Shown here: positions 18,175 through 27,170 of the stretch, one piece after another
How positions within the stretch are numbered: the first letter of the stretch is position 1
Layout: each line of letters opens with the position of its first letter
Assembly: GCA_910578645.1 (NCBI GenBank)
Contig: CAJTQI010000001.1
Coordinates: forward strand, 806,001 to 870,000
Direction of reading: 5' to 3'
Origin: an uncultured Lachnospiraceae bacterium
Lineage (GTDB): Bacteria > Bacillota > Clostridia > Lachnospirales > Lachnospiraceae
Length of the DNA stretch: 64,000 nucleotides
Made by a program: the position numbers and the translations under genes
The notes under the pieces: model-generated
What the model was told of the DNA's origin: nothing
Database searches by the model: none
The model's input: only the letters and a program-made list of their open reading frames with translations

Positions 18175-18273
18175 ATGAAAGGTTATGCAGTAGAGAGCGG
18201 TTATATGGGATATGTTGACGGAGAGTACATGTTGTTTGCCAGTGAGACGGATTATGAGGACTATATGGAATAA
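18175..18273 (+). CDS. 32-residue Tyr/Met-rich microprotein
   Basis: A complete small ORF with AAAGGAGAG 7 nt before its ATG: MKGYAVESGYMGYVDGEYM continues as LFASETDYEDYME. Six tyrosines and an acidic C-terminus stand out, and the repeated GY-GYV-G-Y pattern suggests a small beta-hairpin followed by a helix. It lies just behind the terminator of the desulfurase gene, so it needs its own promoter or readthrough. I believe similar tiny ORFs occur in related Clostridia, but that is from memory. Function unknown. Confidence 0.55.
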   Translation: MKGYAVESGYMGYVDGEYMLFASETDYEDYME

Positions 18274-18731
18274 AAGAAGGGAACTATATTTTAAGAAAAG
18301 ATATATCAGAGGTTGCAGTTTTGGTGCCCTATACAGTAGAATATAAGATAAATGTTCCATAGTGCAAGGAGCTGTTTGTATCTGAGGTGATGAAAACAAG
18401 TGGTAATATTGGTAATACTTTGAAGGAGTCTTTTAGATTTCGATTGGGCATTTTTTGCATAGTGTCAAGCAGAAACATAATTGCTAAATCATAAGCATAG
18501 GTATATGATAAAACATAGCGTCCGGACTCAAACGAGACGAAACATGCTCCTGTACAAGTTCCATACTGAGACGAGTTTGGAGGCGGCTTGTTGCTTTCAA
18601 CCCAAAGTTTACAGTTTGCGGAGAGGGGTATAGGTATTAGGAGGTAACTGCAACGGATATTCCGGCCTGGGTGGACAGAATGTCTTTGCATACTGGTAAA
18701 TTGACGATGAAAGGAATATACGTAAAGGCAA
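18274..18731. other. 458-bp stretch without a supported gene
   Basis: No ORF here has a ribosome binding site or recognisable family pattern on either strand. A 120-codon minus-strand frame (18691-18329) lacks a Shine-Dalgarno sequence. The promoter for the downstream hydrolase-murF-ddl genes should lie here, but I see no convincing -35/-10 pair. Confidence 0.4.
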
Positions 18732-19499
18732 GTGATTAAGAAAATTGATTCGATTGCAGTGAATTATATAGACGAGGGTGAAGGGGAAGTTGTCCTGCTT
18801 TTGCATGGCTGGGGCGCCAATATTACGCTGTATGCCGGCGTGATTCAGGTGTTGTCACAAAATAACAGAGCCATAGCGCTGGATATGCCGGGGTTTGGCA
18901 AGACGCCGGAACCGCCTGTGCCGTGGTGTGTGGACGACTATGTAAATTTTGTCATGAAGTTTATAGAATCCTTTGGACTGTCCAGACTGAGTATCGTAGT
19001 GCATTCTTTCGGCGGGAGAGTGTTCTTTAAGATGAATGCCAGGGAGAATCTTCCTTTTGTGATAGAGCGGGCGGTTTTGATAGACAGTGCGGGTATCCTG
19101 CCGAAGAGAAGTTTCCGGCAGAAAGTAAGCTTGCGGTGCTATAAGATAGGGCGTGCAGTGATGAGCACGAAAGTGCTGCATTTCCTGTACCCTGATGCGG
19201 TGGATGATATGAGACGTAAGAGGGGCTCGGCCGACTATAATCGTGCCACTCCTACGATGCGTGCCACACTTGTGAAGGTGGTTAATGAGGATTTGGAACC
19301 GCTTATGCATCTGGTGAAATGTCCTACGCTGTTAATCTGGGGTGATTTGGACACGGCCACACCACTGTCTGACGCCAAGCGGATGGAAGCGCTGATACCT
19401 GATGCAGGATTGGTGGTATGCGAAGGTGCAGGGCATTTTTCCTTTGCGGAGCAGGCCACGAAGGTGCATGGCGCGTTGGCGGCGTTTTTTGCATCATAA
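18732..19499 (+). CDS. Alpha/beta-fold hydrolase
   Basis: The 255-aa protein has the oxyanion block VVLLLHGWGANIT (about residues 20-32), the nucleophile elbow VVHSFGGRVF with Ser (about residue 93), a LLIWGDLDTATPLSDA acid strand (about 200-215) and GAGHFSFAEQ with the catalytic His (about 237). It therefore has a complete Ser-Asp-His triad. Start is GTG 18732 with AAAGG upstream. Genes of this type often precede murF in related genomes, hinting at cell-envelope work, but the substrate is unknown. Confidence 0.82.
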   Translation: MIKKIDSIAVNYIDEGEGEVVLLLHGWGANITLYAGVIQVLSQNNRAIALDMPGFGKTPEPPVPWCVDDYVNFVMKFIESFGLSRLSIVVHSFGGRVFFKMNARENLPFVIERAVLIDSAGILPKRSFRQKVSLRCYKIGRAVMSTKVLHFLYPDAVDDMRRKRGSADYNRATPTMRATLVKVVNEDLEPLMHLVKCPTLLIWGDLDTATPLSDAKRMEALIPDAGLVVCEGAGHFSFAEQATKVHGALAAFFAS

Positions 19500-19596
19500 C
19501 AAAGAATTTTTGATTGGCTAAGGATGCTTTTCATTTTTTATTATGTGCAGTGCCCATATTTTTTGTGGCCGGCACAAGTATTAGGCGGGAAACAGA

Positions 19597-21168
19597 ATGA
19601 TGTATATTGTTTTAACGGTTATTTGGCTTGCCACATATCTGGTGGGAACGGTCTTGTATGAAATATATATCGTGCATATGTTCCAACAAAACTCGTATAA
19701 AACGAGGGAGTATATGGAATGGATGCAGGTACACAGCAATGTTGGGAGGCTGCTTGGCAAATGCCTGTATGCCGTGATTGCGGTTCCGCTTGTGTTAATC
19801 GGGAATACAGGAGGGCTTGTTGCTGCATGTCTTATGAATTTGATGACCGTTTTGGTCAATAAGCCGCACCCGGCTAAGAAACCGCTCGTATATACGATGC
19901 GGGTGAGGCGTATGCTGATTACAACGGCGGTTGTCTATATAGTGTGTGTCCTGGCGTCCTTTCTGGCGGGGGCGTACGCGGCACGGGCAGGAAAGTGTAT
20001 TTTGCTTTTGCTTTGCATTTCACAGCCGTTCCTTATTTTGTTGGTGAACTGGATGAACAGGCCGGTAGAACACGGTATTGACAGGCACTATATTAATGAC
20101 GCTGCCCGTATCCTGCGGGATATGCCGGACTTGAAAATTATTGGGGTGACTGGGAGCTATGGCAAGACCAGCGTAAAATATTTCTTGAGCACACTGCTGT
20201 CCGGTCAGTATAATGTACTGCATACGCCGGGTAACTACAATACCACATTGGGTGTGGTGCGGACAGTCAGGGAACAGATGAAGCCCTTCCACGAGATTTT
20301 TATTTGTGAGATGGGGGCCAGGGAAGTGGGAGATATCAAAGAAATCTGTGACCTTGTACATCCGGGTTATGGCATTATTACATCTATAGGACCTCAGCAT
20401 TTACAGAGTTTCCATACAATTGAAAATATTATCGACACGAAATTTGAGCTGGCGGATGCGGTTCCGGAAAGCGGTAAAGTTTTTTTGAACTATGATAATG
20501 AATATATCCGGTCACATAAAACGGTTGGGAATGCCATAAGCTATGGGACGGCAGGAGACGGTATTGATTACCGGGCCTATGATATTGCGGTATCCCCCAG
20601 AGGCTCAACCTTTAAGATGAAGGATGCGGACGGGGAGGAGTACGAGTTCCATACACGCCTGGTGGGCAACCACAATGTACAGAATATCGCAGGTGCGATT
20701 GCGGTGGCGAATACATTGGGTATCCCTATGGAGAAGCTGCGTTATCCGGTGAAACAGCTTGAAAGTGTAGAACACAGGTTACAGTTGATTAAACAGGGGA
20801 ACCGTATTTTGTTGGATGACAGTTACAATTCCAATAAGAACGGGTTCGAGGCGGCGCTTGATACGCTGGCGATGTTTAAAGAACTGCGCATACTGATGAC
20901 ACCCGGTATGGTGGAGTTGGGCGAGAAGCAGTACGATGAAAATAAAGAAGTGGGAATGTATGCGGCGGATAAATGTGATTATGCAGTATTGGTGGGTAAG
21001 GAACAGACGAAACCCATTCAAGATGGGCTTTTGGAGTCTGGGTTTGCACCCAACAGGATGATTGTGGTTGACACGCTGCAGGAGGCTTTCCAGATGGTCA
21101 ATGCGATTCCTGACGAAAAGCAGAAAGTCGTGTTGATTGAGAATGATTTGCCGGATAATTATGCGTAG
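19597..21168 (+). CDS. murF: MurF-like ligase with an N-terminal membrane domain
   Basis: ATP-dependent ligase of the MurF type, which adds D-Ala-D-Ala to UDP-MurNAc-tripeptide. The 523-aa protein starts with about 150 residues carrying four hydrophobic helices (YIVLTVIWLATYLVGTVLY, YAVIAVPLVLIGNTGGLVAA, ITTAVVYIVCVLASFLAGAY, ILLLLCISQPFLILLVNWM). The Mur ligase core follows: P-loop GVTGSYGKTS (183-192), HTPGNYNTTLGV, EMGAREVGDI, HRLQLI and the DDSYNSNKNG block. The usual MurF N-terminal substrate-binding domain appears to be replaced by the membrane part. Its 3' neighbour is ddl, which makes the substrate dipeptide. Confidence 0.85.
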   Translation: MMYIVLTVIWLATYLVGTVLYEIYIVHMFQQNSYKTREYMEWMQVHSNVGRLLGKCLYAVIAVPLVLIGNTGGLVAACLMNLMTVLVNKPHPAKKPLVYTMRVRRMLITTAVVYIVCVLASFLAGAYAARAGKCILLLLCISQPFLILLVNWMNRPVEHGIDRHYINDAARILRDMPDLKIIGVTGSYGKTSVKYFLSTLLSGQYNVLHTPGNYNTTLGVVRTVREQMKPFHEIFICEMGAREVGDIKEICDLVHPGYGIITSIGPQHLQSFHTIENIIDTKFELADAVPESGKVFLNYDNEYIRSHKTVGNAISYGTAGDGIDYRAYDIAVSPRGSTFKMKDADGEEYEFHTRLVGNHNVQNIAGAIAVANTLGIPMEKLRYPVKQLESVEHRLQLIKQGNRILLDDSYNSNKNGFEAALDTLAMFKELRILMTPGMVELGEKQYDENKEVGMYAADKCDYAVLVGKEQTKPIQDGLLESGFAPNRMIVVDTLQEAFQMVNAIPDEKQKVVLIENDLPDNYA

Positions 21169-21331
21169 ACGGCTAATAAGTGTATAGGGATTAGATTGAA
21201 AAATCAGCTTGATAACTGATTTTATCACATTGCTATTTGTGCTGGAGTGTCACAAATAAGCCCCGATGGCAGACGGAAATTTGTGTCTGTGGTTCAAAGT
21301 TTGCAGGTTATGGAAAGGTATGGTTATTAAG

Positions 21332-22513
21332 ATGAAGATTCGAGTAGGTGTATTTTTTGGCGGTAAAAGTGTGGAACATGAAGTTTCCGTAATTTCCGGG
21401 CTCCAGGCGTATAATTCGTTTAACCGGGATAAATATGAGCTCGTTCCGATTTACATTACCAAGGACAATGAACTTTATACAGGCGAAGCGGTCAGCGATA
21501 TTGCCAACTATAAAGACATTCCTGGGTTGCTTCACAGGAGCACAAGAGTATTTCTTATGAGTGAACAGGGGCAGGTGCAGCTTATCCAGTATCCGGTGAA
21601 GAAATTGGGCAGCTCTGTGGTGGCACAGATTGATGTGGCTTTTCCGGTAGTGCATGGGGCGAATGTGGAAGATGGTTCGCTGCAGGGTTTTCTGCGGCAC
21701 TATAATATTCCGATTGCAGGGTGCGACGTGGCGGCTTCTGCGGTGACCATGGATAAATATGTGATGAAAGCAGTGCTTAAGGACTGTGGTATTCCGGTAT
21801 TGGACTGTGTGACAATGAATGTGAAAGAATATGAGCAGGATGAGGAAGCTTCCTATGATAAAGTAGAGAGGAAAATAGAATATCCTGTGATTGTAAAGCC
21901 GGTCAATTTAGGCTCCAGTGTAGGCATCAAAGTGGCAAAAGACAGGGAAGGACTGCGGGAAGCATTGGAATATGCTTTTACTTTCGGCCCCAGAGTCTTA
22001 ATTGAGCGTGCCATTATGAATCTGAGAGAGATTAACTGCGCGGTGTTAGGAGATTATGAGAAGGCTCACGCTTCAGAATGTGAGGAGCCCATATCAAGCG
22101 ATGAGATTTTAAGTTATGAAGATAAATACGTGGCAGGCGGCAAAGGCGGTTCCGAGGGTATGCGTACTGCGAGAAGAGAACTGCCCGCTAACCTGACGCC
22201 GGAGAAGCGGGAAGAAATCCGTGAGATGGCAGTAAAAACTTTTCAGGCTCTAAACTGCGGCGGCGTGTCCAGAATTGATTTTATGATTGATAAAGATACG
22301 GAGCAAGTATATGTCAATGAGATAAATCCGATTCCCGGTTCACTTGCATTCTATCTGTGGGAAGCGTTGGATAAGCCGTATGCCAGTCTTTTGGACGATA
22401 TGGTTTCCCTGGCGCTTAAGAGAGAGCGTGAGGAGAAGGCGGTGCTGACGTCTTTTGACAGTAACATTTTGCAGAACGCAAACCTGTCAGGGGCGAAAGG
22501 AATCAAGAAATAA
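21332..22513 (+). CDS. ddl: D-alanine--D-alanine ligase
   Basis: ATP-grasp enzyme that makes the dipeptide used by MurF. The 393-aa protein has the N-terminal GVFFGGKSVEHEVSVISG signature, the ATP-grasp strand YPVIVKPVNLGSSVGI (about residues 185-200) and the C-terminal catalytic block VNEINPIPGSLAFYLW (about 330-345). I take ATG 21332 with AAAGG upstream; ATG 21320 lies too close to that site. Size is slightly above the usual 350-370. Whether it makes D-Ala-D-Ala or D-Ala-D-Lac cannot be settled by eye, but the adjacent murF favours the dipeptide. Confidence 0.93.
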   Translation: MKIRVGVFFGGKSVEHEVSVISGLQAYNSFNRDKYELVPIYITKDNELYTGEAVSDIANYKDIPGLLHRSTRVFLMSEQGQVQLIQYPVKKLGSSVVAQIDVAFPVVHGANVEDGSLQGFLRHYNIPIAGCDVAASAVTMDKYVMKAVLKDCGIPVLDCVTMNVKEYEQDEEASYDKVERKIEYPVIVKPVNLGSSVGIKVAKDREGLREALEYAFTFGPRVLIERAIMNLREINCAVLGDYEKAHASECEEPISSDEILSYEDKYVAGGKGGSEGMRTARRELPANLTPEKREEIREMAVKTFQALNCGGVSRIDFMIDKDTEQVYVNEINPIPGSLAFYLWEALDKPYASLLDDMVSLALKREREEKAVLTSFDSNILQNANLSGAKGIKK

Positions 22514-22718
22514 ACTTCTTTATTTTTTAATAGATGAAATCTGTGCATATAATTTCCTTCTTTACAAATAATAGTAAAAACGTAGAGATAAAAGAAAATC
22601 CTATGTGACTTCTAAGTGCGGACTGCCGACTGACACCATGGAGATGCGGTGCAGCATAACGGGCAGGAAATTGCAAAGTTACACTACGGTTACGATTGAC
22701 AGATGGAGGTTATATGAT

Positions 22719-23261
22719 ATGAAAGCGACAGGTATTGTTAGAAGGATAGATGATTTAGGGCGTATCGTAATCCCGAAGGAAATCCGCAGGACACTCCGGA
22801 TTAGGGAATCAGACCCGCTGGAAATATTTACCGACAGGGAAGGGGAGATTATCCTCAAGAAATATTCTCCAATCGGTGAAATGGGGACATTCGCGAAACA
22901 GTACGCGGAGAGTATGGCGCAGGTGTCCGGACATGTGGCGATGATATCCGACAGAGACCAGTTTATTGCGGTGGCAGGCGGCATGAAAAACATGCTCGGA
23001 AAGTCTATAAGCAGGGAGTTGGAAGAGAAAATCAACCATAGAGAAAGCCTTGTGGCTGCGAAAGGGGACCGAAATTTTATCCAGGTCAGCAATGACCAGG
23101 ATGAAGTGCACCATGAAGCAATCAGCCCGATTATCTGTGAAGGGGATGTAATAGGCTCGGTTCTTTTATTGGAGACAGACCATAAATCGAAGATGGGTGA
23201 AGTGGAGCAGAAACTGATTCAGTCTGCGGCAGGATTCCTGGGCAGACAGATGGAGCAGTAA
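22719..23261 (+). CDS. spoVT: SpoVT-like AbrB-family sporulation regulator
   Basis: The 180-aa protein has an N-terminal swapped-hairpin AbrB DNA-binding domain (MKATGIVRRIDDLGRIVIPKEIRRTL, residues 1-26) and a C-terminal GAF-like domain (about 60-178), the SpoVT layout. In Bacillus it modulates forespore sigma-G genes. GGAGG precedes ATG 22719; the frame open to 22605 is not family-like. Its presence supports a spore-former. The gene has its own terminator at 23297. Confidence 0.94.
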   Translation: MKATGIVRRIDDLGRIVIPKEIRRTLRIRESDPLEIFTDREGEIILKKYSPIGEMGTFAKQYAESMAQVSGHVAMISDRDQFIAVAGGMKNMLGKSISRELEEKINHRESLVAAKGDRNFIQVSNDQDEVHHEAISPIICEGDVIGSVLLLETDHKSKMGEVEQKLIQSAAGFLGRQMEQ

Positions 23262-23296
23262 CCGAACGGTTAAAAGACAAAAGGAAGCATAGAAAT

Positions 23297-23333
23297 GGCA
23301 CAGGTGTGGCGGACGCCCTGTGCCGTTTTTTCA
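23297..23333 (+). terminator. Terminator after spoVT
   Basis: GGCACAGG (23297-23304) and CCTGTGCC (23317-23324) form a perfect 8-bp stem, followed by GTTTTTTC. It sits in the convergent gap before the C39-like gene. Confidence 0.85.
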
Positions 23334-23339
23334 TATTTA

Positions 23340-23981
23340 TCAGATAAAATATTCGATGGTATTCTCCGGGGTGAGTTTCGTCTCCTGATTAAACACAATC
23401 ACAGCTTCCCGGATTTCATAAGGCCCCATCTCGTAATATCCTTCGCTCAAGCGGCTAAGACGTTCTATGGAGACCAGGCGATTAGCGCGTTTGGGTTGGT
23501 CGGTAATGAAAGTAATACCCTCAGCAAAATATTCCTGGTCCAGTTCCGGGTCATCCAGTTCCTCGTAGTAGGGGTCAAACAGGTAGAGACTGTCCCCTTC
23601 GATTCCGGTTAAAAGTACATAATGCCCTACATCCAGAAAAAGTCTGAGTACCACGGCTCCGCCTTTTTGAAGCGCTCTTAAGATATGGCTGTCTGTTTCT
23701 AAGTGTACGTCTTTTCCGGACAGAAAATCACAGGAAACCGGAAAATTTTTAATTTTTCCAAATTGGTTGAGCCAATTGCTTAAAAACATCATGGCGGATG
23801 CCGAGGTGCCCCGTTTCCCCACCTCTCCGGCTTCGTTGTATGAATCCAGGCAATACAGCATAATATATTTAATAATGTCAGGATAGATGATTTCCCTGTC
23901 AAACAGATAACGTATAGCATTCGTCAGGGAAACCGGGCCACAATCATACTCACTGGTCTGGTAATTCAGTATATTTTTCAT
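23340..23981 (-). CDS. C39-like cysteine peptidase-fold protein
   Basis: The 213-aa protein begins with YQTSEYDCGPVSLTNAIRYL, the Gln/Cys block of papain-like C39 domains (Cys near residue 14). Later comes GHYVLLTGIEGDSLYLFDPYYEE with the His and Asp expected of the catalytic site (about residues 118-140). No signal peptide or transmembrane segment is visible, so it is probably cytosolic, unlike bacteriocin-exporter C39 domains, which are fused to ABC transporters. No bacteriocin or exporter is adjacent. It may be a free-standing peptidase or a binding domain. Confidence 0.7.
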   Translation of the reverse strand: MKNILNYQTSEYDCGPVSLTNAIRYLFDREIIYPDIIKYIMLYCLDSYNEAGEVGKRGTSASAMMFLSNWLNQFGKIKNFPVSCDFLSGKDVHLETDSHILRALQKGGAVVLRLFLDVGHYVLLTGIEGDSLYLFDPYYEELDDPELDQEYFAEGITFITDQPKRANRLVSIERLSRLSEGYYEMGPYEIREAVIVFNQETKLTPENTIEYFI

Positions 23982-24393
23982 TGTATTTTCCTTCGTACAT
24001 TATAATAATTGTAGAAAATATACATCGCATTGCATTTTTTGTCAAGGTTATGCTATACTAAAGCGGTTAATTGGTAATTATTAGCTATATACTTGGAAGA
24101 AAAAGGTTGACACTTTAGACACGTGGGAAGTATAATCCCATACAATACCTAGTGAGTGGGTAGGGATTCTTTGCGTTTGCCGGATGTTTAGAGCGACGTG
24201 AATGTGTATGTATTCTCGGAGTTTCTTTGGGCCTGATTATGTGAGATGATTTTTTGTCAGATGTGCCTAAATTTATGTGGCGTATGTGGAACGTACGTTG
24301 ATGAAATTGATGTACATATGGCGGAAAATCAGACACAGAGGCAGGTGCAAGAGAGAATCCGAGAGTACATTGTGTAAGAATGGAGGAGAAATT
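23982..24393. other. Intergenic region upstream of the peptide ABC operon
   Basis: 412 bp between divergent transcription units. It contains the operon promoter at 24107-24136 and a leader of about 250 nt. I found no further gene; open frames here lack ribosome binding sites. Confidence 0.5.
24107..24136 (+). promoter_or_regulatory. Predicted promoter of the peptide ABC operon
   Basis: TTGACA (24107-24112), 18-nt spacer, TATAAT (24131-24136): both hexamers match consensus perfectly. Confidence 0.78.
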
Positions 24394-26076
24394 ATGAAAA
24401 AAAAGACAAGGAGATTTGCGGGAGCGCTGTTGGCTGCCGCGATGGCTATGGCCGTTACCGCGTGCGGCGGGACAGCAGGCGACAATACGGCCGGGACAGA
24501 CAATACGGCCGGGACAGACAATACAGCCGGGACGGTGGGGACGGGTCCTGCCACGGCGGTGGAAGGTGAGAAGATTATTAATATCGGCGTGACGGACAGC
24601 TTGGGCGGTGTCAATCCCTTTGCGATTGACCAGACCGAAATCAATAAATACGCGCTTGATTTGATGTTCCTGCCCTTGATGGAACTTGACAAAGACTTGA
24701 ATTTCCAAGGCATGTTGGCAGACTCTATTACAACGGAAGACAACATACATTTTACGGTGCATATTGACGATGCTGCTACATGGTCCGACGGCACGCCGGT
24801 TACGGCACACGACGTGGAGTACTCGGTGCTGCGTTATGCCAGTCCGGTGGTAGGAAACACGTCATTACTTTTGTATGCCTTTGAGGGAACGGACGATGCC
24901 ACTGGCTTTGTGGAGGAGGGTGCAACTTCCATGGCAGGGCTTACAGTGGTAGATGATAAGACGATTGAGTTTACGTCTAAATATCCCATGGCGCTGACGA
25001 CTTTCCAGAACAGTTACGGCAGGTATCTTCATATACTGCCTAAACATGTTATTGAGAAATTTGGGGAGGATGAACTGACGTCTGTGGATTGGTTCAATCA
25101 GCCTGACGTGATAAGCGGTCCTTATTTCCTGACGGGATATGACCCGAACCACTATATTTCATATACGGCGAATACCGATTATTGGAAGGGCGCTCCCAAG
25201 ATTGACAAATTAAATATCAGAATCGTGGACGGAAGCCAGGTTTATGCAGGGCTGCAGTCCGGGGAGATTGATATTACACAGCATACGATGACGGCAATTC
25301 CCCAGGAAGACTATGAGAGTATTGAAGCACTTGACAATGTGAAAGTGGTTTATGGTTCTCCTGTAACGAATCAGTCGGCATTTATCCAGACGGCAAACAT
25401 TACGGATGCCCGGGTGCGCCAGGCATTGGTTTATGCCATTGACAGGCAGCAGTTGGTAGAGCAGCTCTTAAAGGGGCATGGAGAGGTTATAGATGGATTC
25501 CTGTCTTCAGCCAGTCCGTTCTATGACGATGCGGTGAAGCCTATGGAGTATAATCCTGAGAAGGCAAAAGAACTTTTGGAAGAGGCAGGTTGGGACGGAA
25601 GCCAGACGCTTCGCTTCTATGTGAACTCCGGGGACAATACTTTTGTAAACGGTGTGCAGGTGATTGTGGCACAGTGGGCGGCAGTGGGTATTAAAGCAGA
25701 GATTACTACGGTGGACTTAGCTACTCTTATGACCGTGGCAGGCACGACAGATTATGATATTATGGCGGTACAGTATACTTATGCGCCGGTAGACCCTTAC
25801 CCGGATGTATCCTGGCTGCTTGGCGGCGAGGGAAGCTGGACCGGATATTACAATGAAGATGTGGCAGCGGCGTTGGAAGGAACGCAGAAAACCAGTGATA
25901 TAAATGAGATTAAAGGTTTCTATTCTGTTGTAGACCAGAAAATGCAGGAGGACGCGGCGATGTTCTCTGTATATGTAATCAGTGCGCAGGGAGCGGTGAG
26001 CAATCGTGTAACAGGCGCAGAGCCTAGTGTGTATGGATTCTTTAACGATGTGCATAAATGGGATGTTACGGAATAG
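24394..26076 (+). CDS. Oligopeptide-type ABC transporter substrate-binding lipoprotein
   Basis: Extracytoplasmic solute-binding protein of family 5 (peptide/nickel type). The 560-aa product has a Lys/Arg-rich start, a hydrophobic core and a lipobox ending AVTAC (Cys about residue 24). A low-complexity linker of repeated DNTAGT units follows, then the family 5 body: INIGVTDSLGGVNPF, ATWSDGTPVTAHDVEYSVLR (about 120-140) and VRQALVYAIDRQQLVEQLL. GGAGGAG precedes ATG 24394. It is followed by two ATPases and two permeases, completing an importer. The neighbouring amidohydrolase suggests peptides or N-acylated amino acids as cargo, which is inference. Confidence 0.92.
   Translation: MKKKTRRFAGALLAAAMAMAVTACGGTAGDNTAGTDNTAGTDNTAGTVGTGPATAVEGEKIINIGVTDSLGGVNPFAIDQTEINKYALDLMFLPLMELDKDLNFQGMLADSITTEDNIHFTVHIDDAATWSDGTPVTAHDVEYSVLRYASPVVGNTSLLLYAFEGTDDATGFVEEGATSMAGLTVVDDKTIEFTSKYPMALTTFQNSYGRYLHILPKHVIEKFGEDELTSVDWFNQPDVISGPYFLTGYDPNHYISYTANTDYWKGAPKIDKLNIRIVDGSQVYAGLQSGEIDITQHTMTAIPQEDYESIEALDNVKVVYGSPVTNQSAFIQTANITDARVRQALVYAIDRQQLVEQLLKGHGEVIDGFLSSASPFYDDAVKPMEYNPEKAKELLEEAGWDGSQTLRFYVNSGDNTFVNGVQVIVAQWAAVGIKAEITTVDLATLMTVAGTTDYDIMAVQYTYAPVDPYPDVSWLLGGEGSWTGYYNEDVAAALEGTQKTSDINEIKGFYSVVDQKMQEDAAMFSVYVISAQGAVSNRVTGAEPSVYGFFNDVHKWDVTE
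24481..24534 (+). repeat. 18-bp tandem repeat in the lipoprotein linker
   Basis: Three head-to-tail copies of GACAATACGGCCGGGACA (the last with one internal change and a different final base) encode DNTAGT repeats just after the lipid-anchored cysteine. Unit length is a multiple of three, so copy-number change keeps the frame. Confidence 0.85.
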
Positions 26077-26103
26077 GTAGTTGGTGCTTAGGGAGGGTGT
26101 ACA

Positions 26104-27090
26104 ATGCCGCATTTGTTGGAGGTGAAAGATTTAACCACAGTCTTTGCCGGAGACTACGGGACAAATACCAGTGTGGACCATATCAGTTTCCACGTAGAGC
26201 AGGGAGAGGTAGTCTGCATTGTAGGCGAGTCCGGCTGCGGGAAAAGTGTCACATCACTATCTATTATGGGACTATTAAGAAGGGGCGGAGCTGTCACTGA
26301 CGGTTCTGTCCTCTTTGACGGTAAGAATCTCTTGGAGATGACTGAGAAGCAGTTAGACCAAATCAGGGGGGATGAACTTACCATGATTTTTCAGGACCCG
26401 CTTACTTCACTCAATCCGGTATTTACTGTGGGGAGCCAGATTACGGAGAGTATCCGTGTCCATATGCATTTATCCAAGGAAGAGGCGAGGAAGCGGGCCG
26501 TGGAATTGCTTGTACAGGTTGGTATGCCGGGGGCAGAGGAAGTAATACACAAATTTCCTCACACACTTTCCGGTGGTATGCGGCAGAGGGTGATGATTGC
26601 CATGGCGTTGTCCTGTAATCCGAAGCTTCTGATTGCGGATGAACCGACCACAGCGCTTGATGTGACGATTCAGGCGCAGATTATGAAATTGTTGAGAGAA
26701 CTACAAAAGAAAAAGAATATGTCCATGATACTCATTACCCATGATATCGGCCTGGTTGCCAATACGGCTGACAGAGTGATTGTCATGTACGCAGGACAGA
26801 TTATTGAAGAAGCTTCTTCGGAGGAACTGTTTTCAAATCCGAAACATCCGTACACACAGGCGCTGTTAAATACAGTTCCCACTATCCGGGATGATGAGGA
26901 GCGGGTGTTGCAGGCGATTCCGGGTATGGTACCGGAAAATTATGATAACATAACAGGATGCAGGTTCGCCGAAAGATGTCCATACAGAAAAGAAGAGTGC
27001 AGCAAGCCCCAGGAGGCTTATGCATTCGGCGACGGACATACCGCCAGGTGTATTGTGGCAAAACAGGGCGTGGATGTACCGGAGGTTTGA
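26104..27090 (+). CDS. Oligopeptide ABC transporter ATPase, OppD type
   Basis: The 328-aa protein has Walker A GESGCGKS (about residues 42-49), the Q-loop FQDPLTSLNPV, the ABC signature LSGGMRQRVMIA (about 155-166), Walker B LLIADEPTTALDVT and the H-loop THD. The C-terminal peptide-transporter extension with its Cys cluster (CRFAERCPYRKEEC, about 293-306) identifies the OppD/DppD class. It starts 27 nt after the binding-protein gene. It pairs with the next gene to power the importer at the inner face of the membrane. Confidence 0.93.
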   Translation: MPHLLEVKDLTTVFAGDYGTNTSVDHISFHVEQGEVVCIVGESGCGKSVTSLSIMGLLRRGGAVTDGSVLFDGKNLLEMTEKQLDQIRGDELTMIFQDPLTSLNPVFTVGSQITESIRVHMHLSKEEARKRAVELLVQVGMPGAEEVIHKFPHTLSGGMRQRVMIAMALSCNPKLLIADEPTTALDVTIQAQIMKLLRELQKKKNMSMILITHDIGLVANTADRVIVMYAGQIIEEASSEELFSNPKHPYTQALLNTVPTIRDDEERVLQAIPGMVPENYDNITGCRFAERCPYRKEECSKPQEAYAFGDGHTARCIVAKQGVDVPEV

Positions 27091-27170
27091 GGAATTAACA
27101 AAAAGTTTGACAGTTGTACAAAGGCCATACGGTTGGCACAACTGCATGGGCAGCCAGAATGGGGGAAACC

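Noticed and set aside
18329..18691. 120-codon minus-strand frame in the gap after the microprotein
   Set aside because: No ribosome binding site, no recognisable family pattern and no conserved neighbour; left as gene-free space.
24115..24810. 231-codon minus-strand frame opposite the peptide-binding lipoprotein
   Set aside because: Shadow of the highly coding plus strand; its translation is Arg/His/Pro-rich low-complexity and crosses the true promoter.
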